Below the pieces are notes generated by a model. It made no database searches. It was not told the DNA's origin and saw only the letters and a list, made by a program, of their open reading frames with translations. The position numbers and the translations under genes are program-made. 64,000 bases of DNA from Cymbomonas tetramitiformis (lineage: Eukaryota > Chlorophyta > Pyramimonadophyceae > Pyramimonadales > Pyramimonadaceae). Below are positions 45,341 through 58,101 of the stretch, one piece after another. Position 1 is the stretch's first letter; the number at the start of each line of letters is the position of its first letter. Location of the stretch: contig LGRX02029324.1 of NCBI GenBank assembly GCA_001247695.2, positions 1-64,000 on the forward strand. The letters are read 5' to 3'.

Positions 45341-46793
45341 AAGACACTGGAGGCTGAATTGCCATGACTGCTCTGATCCTGTCTTCGATGATGGATAGAC
45401 CTGCTTCAGATATGTGATGTCCGATAAAATCTATAGATTTGACGAACAACTCCACCTTGGAAGGCCTAATGAAGAACTGGTGATCTCTGCAACGCTGGAG
45501 GAACTGTCGAACATGTTTCACATGACTGTCAAAATCTGGACTGTATACAATAGTGTCGTCCATGAATATGACAAGGAACTGGTCGATGAAGTCGAAAAAT
45601 GCCCGATTTCCTTCACGAAGTGCTGTTGCAGGAGCATTGGTCAATCCGAAAGGCATAACTGTCCATTCATAAGAACCGTATCTGGTGCGAATAGCAGTTT
45701 TATGTATATCATCCGGATGAATGGGGATTTGGTGAAAGAACTGGTTGAAATCAAATCTACTGAACCATCTTGATCCCTTCAACTGCTCTAGTAGGGTGTC
45801 ATGTGGTGGTAGTGGATACGTGTCCTTGATGGTGATGTTATTCAGCGCACGATAATCACAACACATCCTCCACTTTCCCCCTGGCTTAGGAGCGAAAATG
45901 ATTGGGCATCCATATGGCGATGATGATGGACGAAGGATACCCAACTCGACATATTTGATGATTTGCCGTTTGAGTTCCTCCATCATGGGTGCTGGAATGG
46001 TGCGTACTGGCTGTGAAGGAGGCTTATGTCTAGGTTCGATGTCGATTCTATGATATCCACCTTCAAACCGCTCTGGCCTATGACCAGCCGGAAGATCCTC
46101 TTGGAAAACGTCTGAAAAGTCTTCTCTCACTTGATCACGTGCTGCTGTGACCTCGGGGTCTTCCATTGTGGTGTCCGAGTCTGATGCTGCAAAGACCAAT
46201 TCACCATCGACCTCGGAGAGGAAAAAGAGATATGCTACGGCTTCTTCAGCCGAACCACTGGATCGAATGCGACGGAGATGTTTCCTCATAGTGGTGGCAC
46301 TGACCAATTCCATTTCAGGAAGGCCATCTGAGTCTGGAGTCTGCTCAACTCTGGACAATACTGTGCGAATACTGGAGCTTGATGAATGCTTCCTAGTGAT
46401 CGTCAGATTTTTGGTCTGAAAGTCAATATGTGGATTCCTCCTCTCCAACCAATCTTGACCCAGAATGACAGTGAATGGTTTCATGTCAATGATGTAGAGA
46501 TCTACTGAATCCTTATACTTGCCCAGCGTGAATGTAGCATTGGGAAGATAGGATGTACAGGGTAATTGGCTTCCTCCACCCAACCCCACTGAGAATGATG
46601 ATGAATCTGATGGTGATATACCCAGCTGAGAAGCAAATTGTCTGTCGATAAAAGATGATGTGGCTCCTGGATCAACCAAAATGTGAGTATTCTGTCCATG
46701 GACTTTTCCCTTATACAGCAACAGCTTTTTCTGCGATTTCAGCTGTGCTGTCTGAGATTGCATCTGTGCGATGTTTTCTGTGGGATTATCCAT
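45243..46793 (-). pseudogene. Chromovirus protease and reverse transcriptase
   Basis: The aspartic protease has ILVDPGATSSFI, then VILGQDWL. RT follows with YRALNNITIKDTYPLPP, SRFDFNQFFHQIPI and the active site FMDD. The frame is open upstream of the Met to overlap the end of gag, in the +1 relation expected for gag-pol frameshifting. The ORF ends early at GMVGWSI because of a frameshift; RNase H continues in another frame. Disabled copy. Confidence 0.88.
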
Positions 46794-46902
46794 CTGCTGA
46801 AACTGTAGTGTCAGTCTGGATAGGACTTCCTCTGAAATACTCTCTATCTGGCCACTTGCTTCAGTGGCATTTTCTGGCTGATCTACCCTCGGGGTGCTCT
46901 CA

Positions 46903-48273
46903 TCACCGGTACTTGTGCAGTACCCTGAGAATTTCCCTGAGCTGGAGCTGCTGGAACTGGAGCTGCTGGATCTGAAGTTGCAACTGCTGCATTGATACTT
47001 TGCTGATTTTTAGTTCCTTGACCAGGGTGTTGATTGTGTTAATGAGTTTGTTAGACCCATCTTTTGCACCCTGATTCTTCTGTGGCTGTCTCTGATTCTG
47101 AAAGGGATTCTGTGCTGGTGGCTTGCCTTTGATCTGCTTTCCATCATTGGTAGTGGTGGCCCAACAATCCTTCTCGATGTGACCTGGTCGATCACAACGA
47201 TGGCAAGTCTTATTCTGATTCTGTTTCTGTGATTGTCCTTTTCCTTTTCCTTTTCCCTTGCCTTTGCCACTTTTCCCTTTATTCCTATTCTGATTGGACT
47301 TCTGACTGTCATTCTGTTTCCAATTCTGATTTTTGGATCTGTCATATGGCTTATTGTCACGTCCTCTGTCCTTATCCTTTTTGGCTGGCCCTCCAGATGA
47401 CTGTTCCTTCTGCCCTCGATAATGAAGAGTCTCTGATTGCTTCGAATGAACAACATAGTTCAAGTCGAGCAATATCTGTGTGGTTAGTGACCACGACATA
47501 TTATTCCTTTCTGTCTCTGTCAGGAATCGTAAATGAAACTGTCTGCGAAGTTCCGGATCTACGCTGTTGACGAATCTGTCCTTTATCAACACATCTTCCA
47601 GTTCAACTGCTGCCAGTGCAGCCAGTGAAGTGAATGTGCGTAGATAATCTGAAAAAGTCTGGTTTTCCTGTTTCAGTGACATTAGGTGTTTTTTAGCCAC
47701 TGACCTTTTATGGGGGTTACCAAACTGTCTGAGGAAAATCCCTCTGATTCCTGCAAATGTGGCATCTGGTTGATTTGCCACGACCTGGAAATAGTGTCGA
47801 TCATTATTCTGTATGAAGGTCAGGAAAACTGTGATCAAGTCTTTATCTGGAACTCCTGGATACGTGAATTGGAATTATCTATCCACGGTTTCCAACCAAA
47901 CCTCTGCGTCCATTCCTGATTTGTACTGGTTTGGTGGTGCCATTTTCACTTTGGGAACCAAACTGGATGGAGATGGTGCTGGTGCTGTATCTGGATCTGT
48001 GAAAATCATTGGAGGATTGTCTGCAGTATATTCTTCATCTGGTTCCTGAGGCTCGTTTTCAGGATCTCGATATTCGCTCATATCAGGCTTCATTCGGCTG
48101 ATATTGTCGAAGAACCCTATCTTGTCGAATCTGGTCTGGGTATTATCATAACCAGCGTGCCATTTCGGGATCTTGAAACGACGGTATGCATCATATGAGC
48201 CTAAGATGTCAAAGAACCATGTAGACGGATCTGCATTGATGGGTGGAATATCTGGATCTTCTGCTTCTGCCAT
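46903..48273 (-). pseudogene. Chromovirus gag with one nonsense codon
   Basis: Two same-frame ORFs (48273-47875 and 47838-46903) are separated only by a TAA at 47875-47877. The flanking sequence reads WLETVDR, stop, FQFTYPG, so a single mutation broke the gene. The capsid-like region is followed by a Lys/Gly/Gln-rich linker (KGKSGKGKGKGKGKGQ) and a canonical zinc knuckle CHRCDRPGHIEKDC. Confidence 0.88.
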
Positions 48274-51200
48274 CTAATAAAGACAAAACACAACACCAAA
48301 ATCTCTTCAGCTAAATGTGTTGTGTGAAGATATATATATACCTATGTTATATATGGTATATCTGTATATTATGATGAGGTTATGCATGTACATATATCCA
48401 CCTTCTTCCCCCCTCAAGGAAGTGTGTGATACAGTGGCAATTGTCAATTGCCAATACCTCATTCAGCATGCATTCCTTATAGGAATCAGCTGTTACAGTT
48501 TTAGGTTTGCAGCCCTACAGTCCTTGGGTTGTAGCCCTGCAGTTTTTGGGTTGTTGCCCTACAGTTTTAGGGTTGTTGCCCATAGTATTATCATGTCTAT
48601 GATGATTTAGCATGATATAATTATAATAGAGCATATATAGTTACAGTGGCCCTGTTACTCTACACAGTGTTTAGGGTGTTACTTGATATCAGTAACCCTA
48701 ATACAGGTAAAAATAAGCAGTATAACGTTTTTGCAAAGATTTTTAAGCAAAACTGCATTTAATACCCACATAAACGTAAAGTGTTTTTTAGGAGGTACGT
48801 TACACCCCTGTTACACACATTTAATTTTAGGGTTGTTACAGGGCGTTACACATGCTGCATAAATCAGGGATTGATATTTGATATATAAACATTCATTTTA
48901 TCAAAAAAAAATCAATCCGAAATTTTCAAAATGTGTTTTACGTACATCATTTTGAGCGATTTATTGCCATAGCAATAGCGTTACCCATATATATTCAACA
49001 CCTAATATTTTAGGGTGTCACACTGATATGACATGTGTCATTATGATTTTCTGATACCTTAATAGGTATAAAATCATAATCTTACATAAAATGGGCACAC
49101 ATTTTTCATTTTGAAATTAAACGTGGAGCTTTTTCACCTATTTTATAGCTTTTTCAGCTGTATGAAATATTGCTGTGGTGACCTATTTCAGTGTAAATGT
49201 GAAATGTAAGTACAAAATCATTACAAGGAACTTCACTTTTGCATATGACATTTTTTTATAGCAAATAAGTGAGTTGTGCTGTATATCAACATTTACAGTT
49301 GACAGCATTCTGGGTTTTACTGATTTAAACCCATGCACAACAAATGTACTTTTCTGGTTATGTATATATTAATCAACTTAAGTGGAAACAGCCACTTTAG
49401 TGATATTTCTCAACCTATGATTTGTTTGAGCATAGGTCTGTGCTCTTAAGATTTATCAAAGTGATATATCTCATTTGGAACAAATCTGGACTTTGCTGGA
49501 TACATTCACAGCAACTTCACACAACACATTTATGTGTGTGTGAATGTCCTTTACACTATTGTCAGAAATCATGTGAAAACTGATCTGTATGTTACATGCA
49601 AATTGAGTTGATCAATTCTGAATCAACTATCATAATGCAATGTACTTGTTGTAGTTGCTCCAGCTGATATGTGAGACGAATGGACAATGCTCAGCAGTGA
49701 CCAGCTGCTTATTTGAGCATTGTATAATGCCTTCGGGTCTGGAGATATTCTCCATCCAGCCCTTCAGCATGGTTTCTTATCCTGTTCCCTTATGTATCGC
49801 CATCACTGACACTTCCACGCACATGTGTTTGGAAGTGGGATCCATATTATCATACATAATATAGTTAATTTATTCACTTTGAGTCAGTGAATCTTAACAT
49901 GTATGATGAATGCTTGGTGATGTGCAGTGTATGGTACTACTGATTAGTACCTAGTGTGTGTGTTCACTTTTATACACTTACAAGAAGATAAGTTCTGGAT
50001 ATTTCAACATTCCTAAACAGTTTATCATGCAGGATGATAATCAGCATACCATGTACTGAATGAATCTAGCATGATATATATCAGGTTAGGGGTTGTTGTA
50101 GTCCTGAGATCATCTTATTCACAATAATGCGTTGCTGGTTTATTTCACATATAGTTCCGGTGAGCAATCCTTTCAGTGATCCACAATAGAACGATATGTG
50201 GTCCGAAGAGTATCTCGACTCCACCGGATCATAACGAGCTAATTATTGTGTTGAGATCATTGAATAGGCACCTTACACTATATGGGTTCGAATATAGTTA
50301 ACATGCACAGCAAGTATGCTTATGTGCATGTCTGATGCATTGTAATATAATGTCACATATTCCAGCTGCTAACGTGATCAAGCTGGTTATACATAACATC
50401 TGCTAACGTGATGCATACACAACTTACAATATTGCAGTCACTCAGTATAGAATGTATACATGGTGTAATGCTGCATGTTGGTGCGTGCTGCATGCTGGTG
50501 TGTGCTGCATATACTCGTGTGCTGCATGTTGGTATATAATGCAATCATTGCAAACTCGGTATATACATCTTTTGCACACTATATTGCAATAAGCATACAA
50601 ATGCTGACGGTTTGAAATATTTCTGCAGTCATCAATGTGTGGTGTAAAATGCTGCAGTATAGTAATCATGTGTCCGTCATGCATCCATCCAAAATATCCC
50701 TGCGAGTATACAATTATTCTGCAAAGGATATTGACGCGCGCAACATGGCATATGTACGGATGGCGGACACCGTAGACAAATGAATGTCTCGCTGCATGTA
50801 GATACATCAGGAATCATGCGCCCTAAAATCGTGCGTTTATTGCATCCGATGAAATCATGACAGGTGCACATCGCGCTGACGAGCTAAAAATCATCGTACG
50901 AGCGGATTATTGTATACGATTCATTTGCGAAAATCGATGTTGCCAATTATTTCACAAAGTATCTCATTGTCGCCGGTGTATTGTCGCATAAATGAATGCG
51001 ATCGCGCTGTTTAACGAAATTTCGTACGTCCATTCGCAGCTGATGCGAATCATACGTACCGACGGTCATTTTTCACTAGCGCATCTGCATCTCGCATACC
51101 GTGACAATCCTGCGAATTTTGACATCATATGTATACGATCCGTATACTGTGCGCACACCTTGTCGCTTATAGTATTAAGACGATTTCTCTGCGAATGCTG

Positions 51201-51411
51201 TCAGCTGCGGATATGTTCGCGATGATCAATCCTCGCGCAATCCGTATGCTGTCGATATTCGAGCGTATTTATTATTCGGTTTGCAGATATTCAGTATAAC
51301 TGCGAGCGCTGTTGCTTGTATGCGCGAACCTGCAACCTGCGAACAATGTGATATATACAATATCTAACGCTGCACTCACTTGAGTTCTCGTGTTCGTGCC
51401 TTGACGAGTTT
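48274..51411 (-). other. Long non-coding leader of the chromovirus
   Basis: A 3.1-kb leader between the primer-binding site and gag. Contains four copies of GGGCAACAACCC-type motif near 48500-48590, the purine tract TTCCTTGAGGGGGGAAGAAG (minus strand, near 48400), GTAACACCC motifs at 48650-49030 and microsatellites. Homologous to 32951-36110. Confidence 0.75.
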
Positions 51412-51421
51412 AGAATACCAT

Positions 51422-51972
51422 TGTTACGGCTAAACATACAAGCGCCGCGATATATTATCAATATACAAAAGTAACACTGCAAAGTTGAACAGCGATGCAA
51501 GTGTACGTATGAGCGGAATTTTGTGAGTGCAGTCTCCGTAGAAGATCTGCTGAAGCACAACGCTTCCTCACTTTTATACCTACGTCACCCATCATCTTAG
51601 ATGGTACCGCCATTGGGTTGTGAACCCGAGACGTAGGTTGAACGACCAGCATGGTAGTAACGACTAGTTCGTTCATGCTGCACATGCGAGTTCTGCGCAT
51701 GCTGAAAGCTAAAGATGGTTCTTGGTTTGTTTCCAAGATGTATCTTTGCTTTGCCATCTTCGAGTTCAATCATAAGAACTCTCGATGACAGGGATGCCTG
51801 ATGATATGACATAATCATCTGGCGACATGTACAGTCATCGTCGACCGTACTGACGACTGTCATAAATGTATGACGCGACTCGACCTGTACAGTCATGATC
51901 GACCATACTGTCGACTGTCATAATAATATATGACATGACCGACTGTCATAATAATATATGACATGACATGAC
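51422..51972 (-). repeat. Chromovirus 5' LTR, proximal part
   Basis: Contains the TATA box and the intact CACTA target. Interrupted at about 51972 in the TGACA microsatellite by a LINE and completed at 59177-59252. Confidence 0.9.
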
Positions 51973-53116
51973 TAATATTTTTATTATCCCGGACGGCCCA
52001 AATCGGCCCCCGGCTACCAAATAATTTACGGTGTCTCCTACCCCTAAAACTCAACGTCCAAATCAACAAACAAGGCTTGTAGACTAGGCTAACTGCAAAT
52101 CACAACAGGACATCCGCTACTATCTCCACGGATGAGTAATAACTATAGCTAGCAACTAATAATCTCCGCGCACTATACATGACCGACCATCTCCTTCTCC
52201 TCCGCACAACCGTACCTGCCAACCACACCCCCCACACCCCCCCCCTTCGCCGACCGATGTCCAGCGTTAACTAATTTTGTGATACTCGAGCCCAATCAGA
52301 GTAGTCGCGACCCTCTGTGGGACCAGCTCAGGGTGGGGGTGGAGATTTGATGTCACCGGGGAGAGGGAGGGTCCTACGCGCCTGTTGTTGGTTTATATGT
52401 CAAGACCCGAGTCGACAACGCTATTCATTCGGCTAATTTCGGTTCAAAAAATGCAACATAATGATAACAGAATGTGCTATTATAGTAAGCAAATTGGTTA
52501 TAGACGCGGGGCAGACAAGGTTTCATATTTTTAGCACCAAGGTATATTAGTTTGTTCATAACTATGCCCCACAAGGTAATGCTACGGTCACTGTAACTCG
52601 CGTAAAATAACATAACGCGACGCCCATTTCCTTTACACTTTTGCCATAAACCTTGTGCACCCGGTGTGCTAGTGTGCATTCGCGTTTGACCATTATATCC
52701 GTGTATGAACACCAAAGTTCAAAATAGAAATCTCGAACCCATGTTTGCAATCGGGAACATATTATTTGTCCTGCAACTTTATGCTGGAATCTGTATAGGC
52801 AGCCCTGACTGGGAGTCCCGGTGCAGGCCCCTATGACAGACCCCTAGGCCAACACTGGACTGCTGACTGATCTGTAGGCTCGTACTGTGACACAGCGTGT
52901 GTCACAGGTAGGCTAGACTCCGTTACCGTTGCGAGACCGTTCGGGGTATATCTAGCTTAGGGTTTATATTATTAGAGGGAGTTTTATCCACACACAGTTC
53001 GAGACCCTCTGATATCTTGTGAACTAGGATATTCCGGTACTTTATATGTGTAGTGGTGAATCAACCATTCCTTTAACGATAACGGAATCCTTCCATGCAA
53101 GGAATCCCCACGGTGC
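51973..53116 (-). other. LINE 3' untranslated region
   Basis: No coding signal. Includes a C-rich patch near 52220-52250 and a short palindrome GTGACACAGCGTGTGTCAC near 52889. Confidence 0.5.
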
Positions 53117-56100
53117 CTAGGTGAGAACCACCGCCGCCAGCAAGGTTGTGTCAAGTCTCGTGCCGCCCGGGGGGAGTGAAGCGTTTAACTTCTCAGTTAG
53201 CACCTCTAATCCTTTGGTACGCACGGATGCGATCGCTGGACACATACTCAATATATGATGCTCATTTGCGATAGCCTCGTCATTAGGATGTAAAGGACAA
53301 TGACATCTCGGATATAAATCAGGATAGTTTCGCATGTTTGTCACTTGAATATTCCTAGGTGTGGGGAGACTGCCTACCGATAACTTTGCCATAAAAATAT
53401 CTTGTTTACATAGCCCCGCCCAACCTTTGCGCGACGCCTCATCCCACATGTCATCTCTTACCAGATACCGCAGATGACTTGTATCTTTCGTTTTGGCTAA
53501 CGCCTCCCGGAGCATCGCATCGTCCAACATCGAATACACAAAACTGTGTGAAGCGTGTGTCCTAATGATAGGACCTCTATCTTGCGAAGTCTCGTGGTTC
53601 TCTTTTCTTAGATACAAACGAGGCAGATATATAAAAGGCTCTCTAAACAAGCACGGTGCATCTCTCGCCGTTCTTGCGATGGCATCAGCCTCCCGATTCA
53701 AGTTACTTGTCATATCGATATTCTTAGTGTGACCCTTGACATGTTTGATATGCGTGTAGGCCCCCAAAACCCGGCGTTTATCAATAATGCGCACGATGAG
53801 AAGATACATCGAATAATTCGGCGAAGTCTTCCACAAGCGCGGGTCTTCCGACACTCGCACTTTATCTATATATTTTATGGATCGCTTAGAGTCACTGTGG
53901 ATCGTCAAATCATATTCTAGTTTCTGAATTAGTAATGCGTGTAATATGCCATACGCCTCGGCACGCTCAGGCGATTGTTCTCCCGGAATAGAGGAGCTCA
54001 AGGCCACACCTTCACCGATGACGGCACATCCAGCCTTGTTAGTAAGAGGGTTGAAACTACCATCGGTCGCTAGATCCAAACTTGTCGAGAAAAATACACC
54101 ATCGTTTGTATCACGCAGGATGCCCGTGGCGGACAATGTGATAGGGCAGTTCCATGGTTTGTTTTTATACTCTCGACACAAATCCCACACAATGCATATA
54201 AGCCGGGCGCGTGATTCGACGTTAAGTTGGCGCGCAGCAATCGAGTTCCCTAAGTCGATATCCAACATGTCCTTAAAAGAGTTAAAAGAAATCTGAGAAG
54301 TCGGCGGTGCCTCTTGGGACATGCATCTGTCAAGTGGGCCTCCTTTTGCGCTCCCGAGGGGGAAAATACTCGCAATCGACCAATGCCCGCATTTTCCTAT
54401 AAAGTCTCTGAGGTCTTGGGCACGAGAAAACGCCTTGATCGAAATCCCTAAGAAATCTCGCAACGTACATCCATGTCTGTCAGCGTGGTGTGGGTTATAT
54501 TCGATAGTCAGTTTATTTTTAGCAAGCCCTATTCCAGCCTCTCTCAAATACGCCGGATATGTCTGGCATTTCTGAACTGACGGCATCTTATTCGTTTGGT
54601 TACCCGTCTCCCCATTTAGTAGATTCCAACCCGTTTCGGCCCTCAGCTCCTTTATCGTATCAATTGTGGTTATATAACAGTATTTACTCGGAGAATGCAC
54701 CGCGTGCAGCAAATTATCTATCTTCGAGGTGTAATATGTCGCCATTACGTTATCGACGCCAAACCCCCGTCCCGAGGATTTGTTGAAAACTGCCCCCCTA
54801 GGGGTGCATAGCATGCATTTGAGTTTTTTGCTAACCAATTCCCAGACCGCCTGGCTTAACCCGTTCACCGTATTACACGAGGCATCCCCTTCTTCATTTC
54901 TCTTCCCTGCCGTCTTCATCGCCATCCAATTCCCTGCAAAAAAGTATCCGAGAATGCTATGAATGTCCGCGTTCACAATGCGTACCACCTCCGTCTGGCG
55001 GAAGGAACTTAATTCCATTCTCTCTATAGCTTTTGTAAATTTTCTCACCAACTTCATGTTATGATGTTTCCAAATTGCGGCGGCCCCCATGTTGGTATCG
55101 CCAATTACCATAAGGTATCCTAGATATTCGAACGGTATCGTATTCGGCCTGTGTGGAATCGCGCATGCATTGCCCATGTGGTCGGGTACACAGATATCCG
55201 GTGGGATTTCGCCGTTCGGGATGAACGTCGTATAGTGACACTTCGATGGCCCTAGGTTCAATCCCACAGCCTTCAAAAATACTGAGAAAAGGCCAATCAT
55301 TTTCTTAAATTCGTTCGGGTCATCGCTCATAATAAGATTATCGTCCGCGAATGCGCAACCTGGGATATTCAAAATATTTCCGGTGTCGCCTTGCCGCCTC
55401 ATCCCTTCAGGTATTTTGGCGTGTTTGACTTCCCACTTATAACCCATGTTATTGTGCTCAATAAACTTAAGGAAGATATCATATACAATATTAAAACGCA
55501 ATGGCGAAAGAGCGCACCCTTGTTTGCAACCTTGCTCGACGGGGAAAAACTCGGTGTATCCCATAGGCGAGCGTACAGTACAATTAAAACCAGACCGCTG
55601 AAGATTGTGGATCATATGTCTAACCTTTTCGTCAAAGCCGATATGCGATAACGAGTTCAAGAAAGCATCGAAATTTACTGTGTCGAATGCCTTCCGTACG
55701 TCCGTGGACAATATGTAGAGAGGCTTGTTGTGTCTGTGCGCGTGCTTGATCACGTTCTGAAGTACATTTACTTGCGTCAAACAACTAAAGTTTGGACGTC
55801 CGGCCGCCTGTATATCGGACATACCGTTCGAATTTGAAATAACCTTCATCATCCTATTGTTGATAATCTTAGTAACCAATTTGTATAAAATCGGCAATAG
55901 GGTGATGCCTCTGTAATTGTTGAGGTCTCCGTTGTCCCCCTTTTTAAATAGAGGAACTATCACCCCGTTCAAAAAAGCATCCGGGAAAACTCCGGTGGTA
56001 ATAATTGCGTTTGTTAACCCAAGGATCAGGGTTTTGAGTTGTGCGCAATTCTCCTGGCATAATTGGCACATAATTGGGTCCAAGTCGGCGTCTTTTGGGA

Positions 56101-57538
56101 CCTCGGGGCGGTCGGCGAGCTCAAAAATTAATTTCAATGTGGCCACTTCCACGTTATCTAATGGATTCCCTGCTCGTTTTGGAGTCGACCTAATGACATC
56201 ATGCAGCTCCTCTTCTCCAACGTTTGCGTACACTTGGCTTGATCGTGTCCCAACCTCATGCTTTAACGACGCATATTCGGGAACATCCCTGACAAAATCC
56301 TCGAGCTTCGGGCTGTCGCCCCCTGACGAGTTATCCTGATGCGAGGCTTTTGCCAATTTAGCCCAACTCTCCTTGTACGCGTTCTTAATCCCGTCTCTGT
56401 CGACCACGAGTTCATCCCCGTTTACTATCACCGCCATGGCCGATTCTGAATGGTTCTTAGGATAACACATTACTCTCAATTCGTGGCTATACTTTGTAGC
56501 TTCCTTCTTATATCGTTCTATGAATTCTTTAGATTTCGTGTCCCGAAACTCTTTCTCACGCTCTCTATACTCATGCCACAAAGCTTTCCTTTTCGTCTCC
56601 ACTTCCTTCATCCATTCGTCTACCTCTTCTTCTCCCATATCGAACCTTCTATGTGTAAAAAGCGGTGCCCTTATAGTTTCAACAAATCTAGCGTTCCGTA
56701 TAATATGGCGGGCAGCTGTGACTATCTTGAAGGTCACAGATGTGTTTGCCTCTTGATTTGTGGTATAACTATATTTATGTATGGCACAAACTGCTCGACG
56801 TACTGCTTTAAGATGAGCGATACGCGCCCGTACTTTCGACATTTCTTTACTCCTAGGGATTTTGATGATGCCCGGTCGAAACGTATGTTGGAACGGATGT
56901 GGTAATGAATTCCCTAATATGTCTTGAAGTCTTGTGGTATATATATCCAATTCCTCCTTGGTGGCTATTTCGTTGAAAAGCCCCGGATTTTGCATTAATA
57001 ATTTACTGCCTTCGTCCAAATGACGGGTGAACGTACTGAATTGCGAAATGACTTTCGGATTTTGATGTAGCACTCCCTCCTCAGGGTATTTTGTCTTAGT
57101 CATAGTAGGAAGGTTGGTGGTGTCAGGCCGCATGGCTCCCGCAAGCGTGAAGAGATTCAAGCGCATTGATATAGGTACATGGTCGGAAAAGGAGTCATAC
57201 AAGTCGGGTGCCACTTCTAGAGGGTTCACGAGATAAGTAGAGTCAATATAGGCTTCTTCTACCCCTTGCAAGCTGCTCGCCAAAATGTAATCGATCCGCT
57301 TATATGTAAAGTTCCTCCTATCGTTTACGTCATTGTTGGTCACGAAAGTCCAATGCGTGGAGGCGTCCCGGCCCTCTATTATTTCCCCGATGTCGTGTAA
57401 TTTTAGTTCATTAGTTAATTTCTGCAACATTCTGTCACAAAGAGAGTACCTAGGTGGCAAAACCTCGTTGTAAAAATCCCTCTCATGGTTTAACATCCCG
57501 TTGAAATCGCCCATGACATAATAGTAAGGTGTGTCCAC
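53117..57538 (-). CDS. LINE ORF: endonuclease end, reverse transcriptase, RNase H
   Basis: 1473 residues. Begins inside the APE-type endonuclease (YYYVMGDFNG, catalytic Asp/Asn). RT has NYRGITLLPILYKLVTKI, LSTDVRKAFDTVN, QGCALSPLRFN and FADD near residue 727. RNase H has ATDGSF near 1154, RAEAYG, HSDSKRS near 1214 and NREADAIAR. The C-terminus has a Cys/His cluster (CHCPLH then HHILSMC) near 1405-1425. An APE endonuclease with C-terminal RNase H fits the I/R1/Tad group. The frame is open throughout; the N-terminal part of the endonuclease is in the neighbouring ORF. Confidence 0.88.
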   Translation of the reverse strand: MDTPYYYVMGDFNGMLNHERDFYNEVLPPRYSLCDRMLQKLTNELKLHDIGEIIEGRDASTHWTFVTNNDVNDRRNFTYKRIDYILASSLQGVEEAYIDSTYLVNPLEVAPDLYDSFSDHVPISMRLNLFTLAGAMRPDTTNLPTMTKTKYPEEGVLHQNPKVISQFSTFTRHLDEGSKLLMQNPGLFNEIATKEELDIYTTRLQDILGNSLPHPFQHTFRPGIIKIPRSKEMSKVRARIAHLKAVRRAVCAIHKYSYTTNQEANTSVTFKIVTAARHIIRNARFVETIRAPLFTHRRFDMGEEEVDEWMKEVETKRKALWHEYREREKEFRDTKSKEFIERYKKEATKYSHELRVMCYPKNHSESAMAVIVNGDELVVDRDGIKNAYKESWAKLAKASHQDNSSGGDSPKLEDFVRDVPEYASLKHEVGTRSSQVYANVGEEELHDVIRSTPKRAGNPLDNVEVATLKLIFELADRPEVPKDADLDPIMCQLCQENCAQLKTLILGLTNAIITTGVFPDAFLNGVIVPLFKKGDNGDLNNYRGITLLPILYKLVTKIINNRMMKVISNSNGMSDIQAAGRPNFSCLTQVNVLQNVIKHAHRHNKPLYILSTDVRKAFDTVNFDAFLNSLSHIGFDEKVRHMIHNLQRSGFNCTVRSPMGYTEFFPVEQGCKQGCALSPLRFNIVYDIFLKFIEHNNMGYKWEVKHAKIPEGMRRQGDTGNILNIPGCAFADDNLIMSDDPNEFKKMIGLFSVFLKAVGLNLGPSKCHYTTFIPNGEIPPDICVPDHMGNACAIPHRPNTIPFEYLGYLMVIGDTNMGAAAIWKHHNMKLVRKFTKAIERMELSSFRQTEVVRIVNADIHSILGYFFAGNWMAMKTAGKRNEEGDASCNTVNGLSQAVWELVSKKLKCMLCTPRGAVFNKSSGRGFGVDNVMATYYTSKIDNLLHAVHSPSKYCYITTIDTIKELRAETGWNLLNGETGNQTNKMPSVQKCQTYPAYLREAGIGLAKNKLTIEYNPHHADRHGCTLRDFLGISIKAFSRAQDLRDFIGKCGHWSIASIFPLGSAKGGPLDRCMSQEAPPTSQISFNSFKDMLDIDLGNSIAARQLNVESRARLICIVWDLCREYKNKPWNCPITLSATGILRDTNDGVFFSTSLDLATDGSFNPLTNKAGCAVIGEGVALSSSIPGEQSPERAEAYGILHALLIQKLEYDLTIHSDSKRSIKYIDKVRVSEDPRLWKTSPNYSMYLLIVRIIDKRRVLGAYTHIKHVKGHTKNIDMTSNLNREADAIARTARDAPCLFREPFIYLPRLYLRKENHETSQDRGPIIRTHASHSFVYSMLDDAMLREALAKTKDTSHLRYLVRDDMWDEASRKGWAGLCKQDIFMAKLSVGSLPTPRNIQVTNMRNYPDLYPRCHCPLHPNDEAIANEHHILSMCPAIASVRTKGLEVLTEKLNASLPPGGTRLDTTLLAAVVLT

Positions 57539-57558
57539 GTGCTTGCGTATGCATTCCT

Positions 57559-58101
57559 TCAGTCGAGCATAGAAAATTTAATTTGTTCCGCCGTATATCC
57601 CAACGACCTGTCGGGACAGTAAACCCCAATAAACCATCCCTCCGTTCTAGGAAACTCTTGACTGGGAGGGTTAAAATCTAGTTTCACTCCCGCTATCCTG
57701 CCCACTAATATTGGATGTATATCTTTCCAATGCGCAGAGGTTTCCCGCACGCATGTGTTGGTCTCGTGCATGAAAATTGAAATTCCCCATTTCCCTTCCG
57801 GGTGTACGTGATGGATTTCGTTATGGTCCGGAAAGAAACGCTTTTGTCTTCGCTTTTTCAATGTTTCGTTGCTCAATTTTGTGTCCACGAGGATTGCAAG
57901 GTCGTGCTTGTCTAACCACCCGCGTTTACGCCTCCTATCCGGATCCGACAAAGTCTTGTAATGTCCCATTAGCGAATTGATATTCACCATCCCCGCATGC
58001 ATGAGGTGTGGTAGTTTGTTATGCGTGCCACGCGAGTTGCAAGGTCCAACAAGAGTCGGGTTCATATGGTTGCTATTTCCACAAGTCTCGTTTAGTTCCA
58101 T
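57559..58101 (-). pseudogene. LINE endonuclease N-terminal part, frameshifted
   Basis: 180 residues including GMVNINSLMGHYKTL and DLAILVDTKL, the start of an APE endonuclease. The frame leaves the main ORF near 57575-57590, in a TTTTC run, consistent with loss of one base. Upstream of the Met there is no further coding match, so this is the likely start of the protein. Confidence 0.75.
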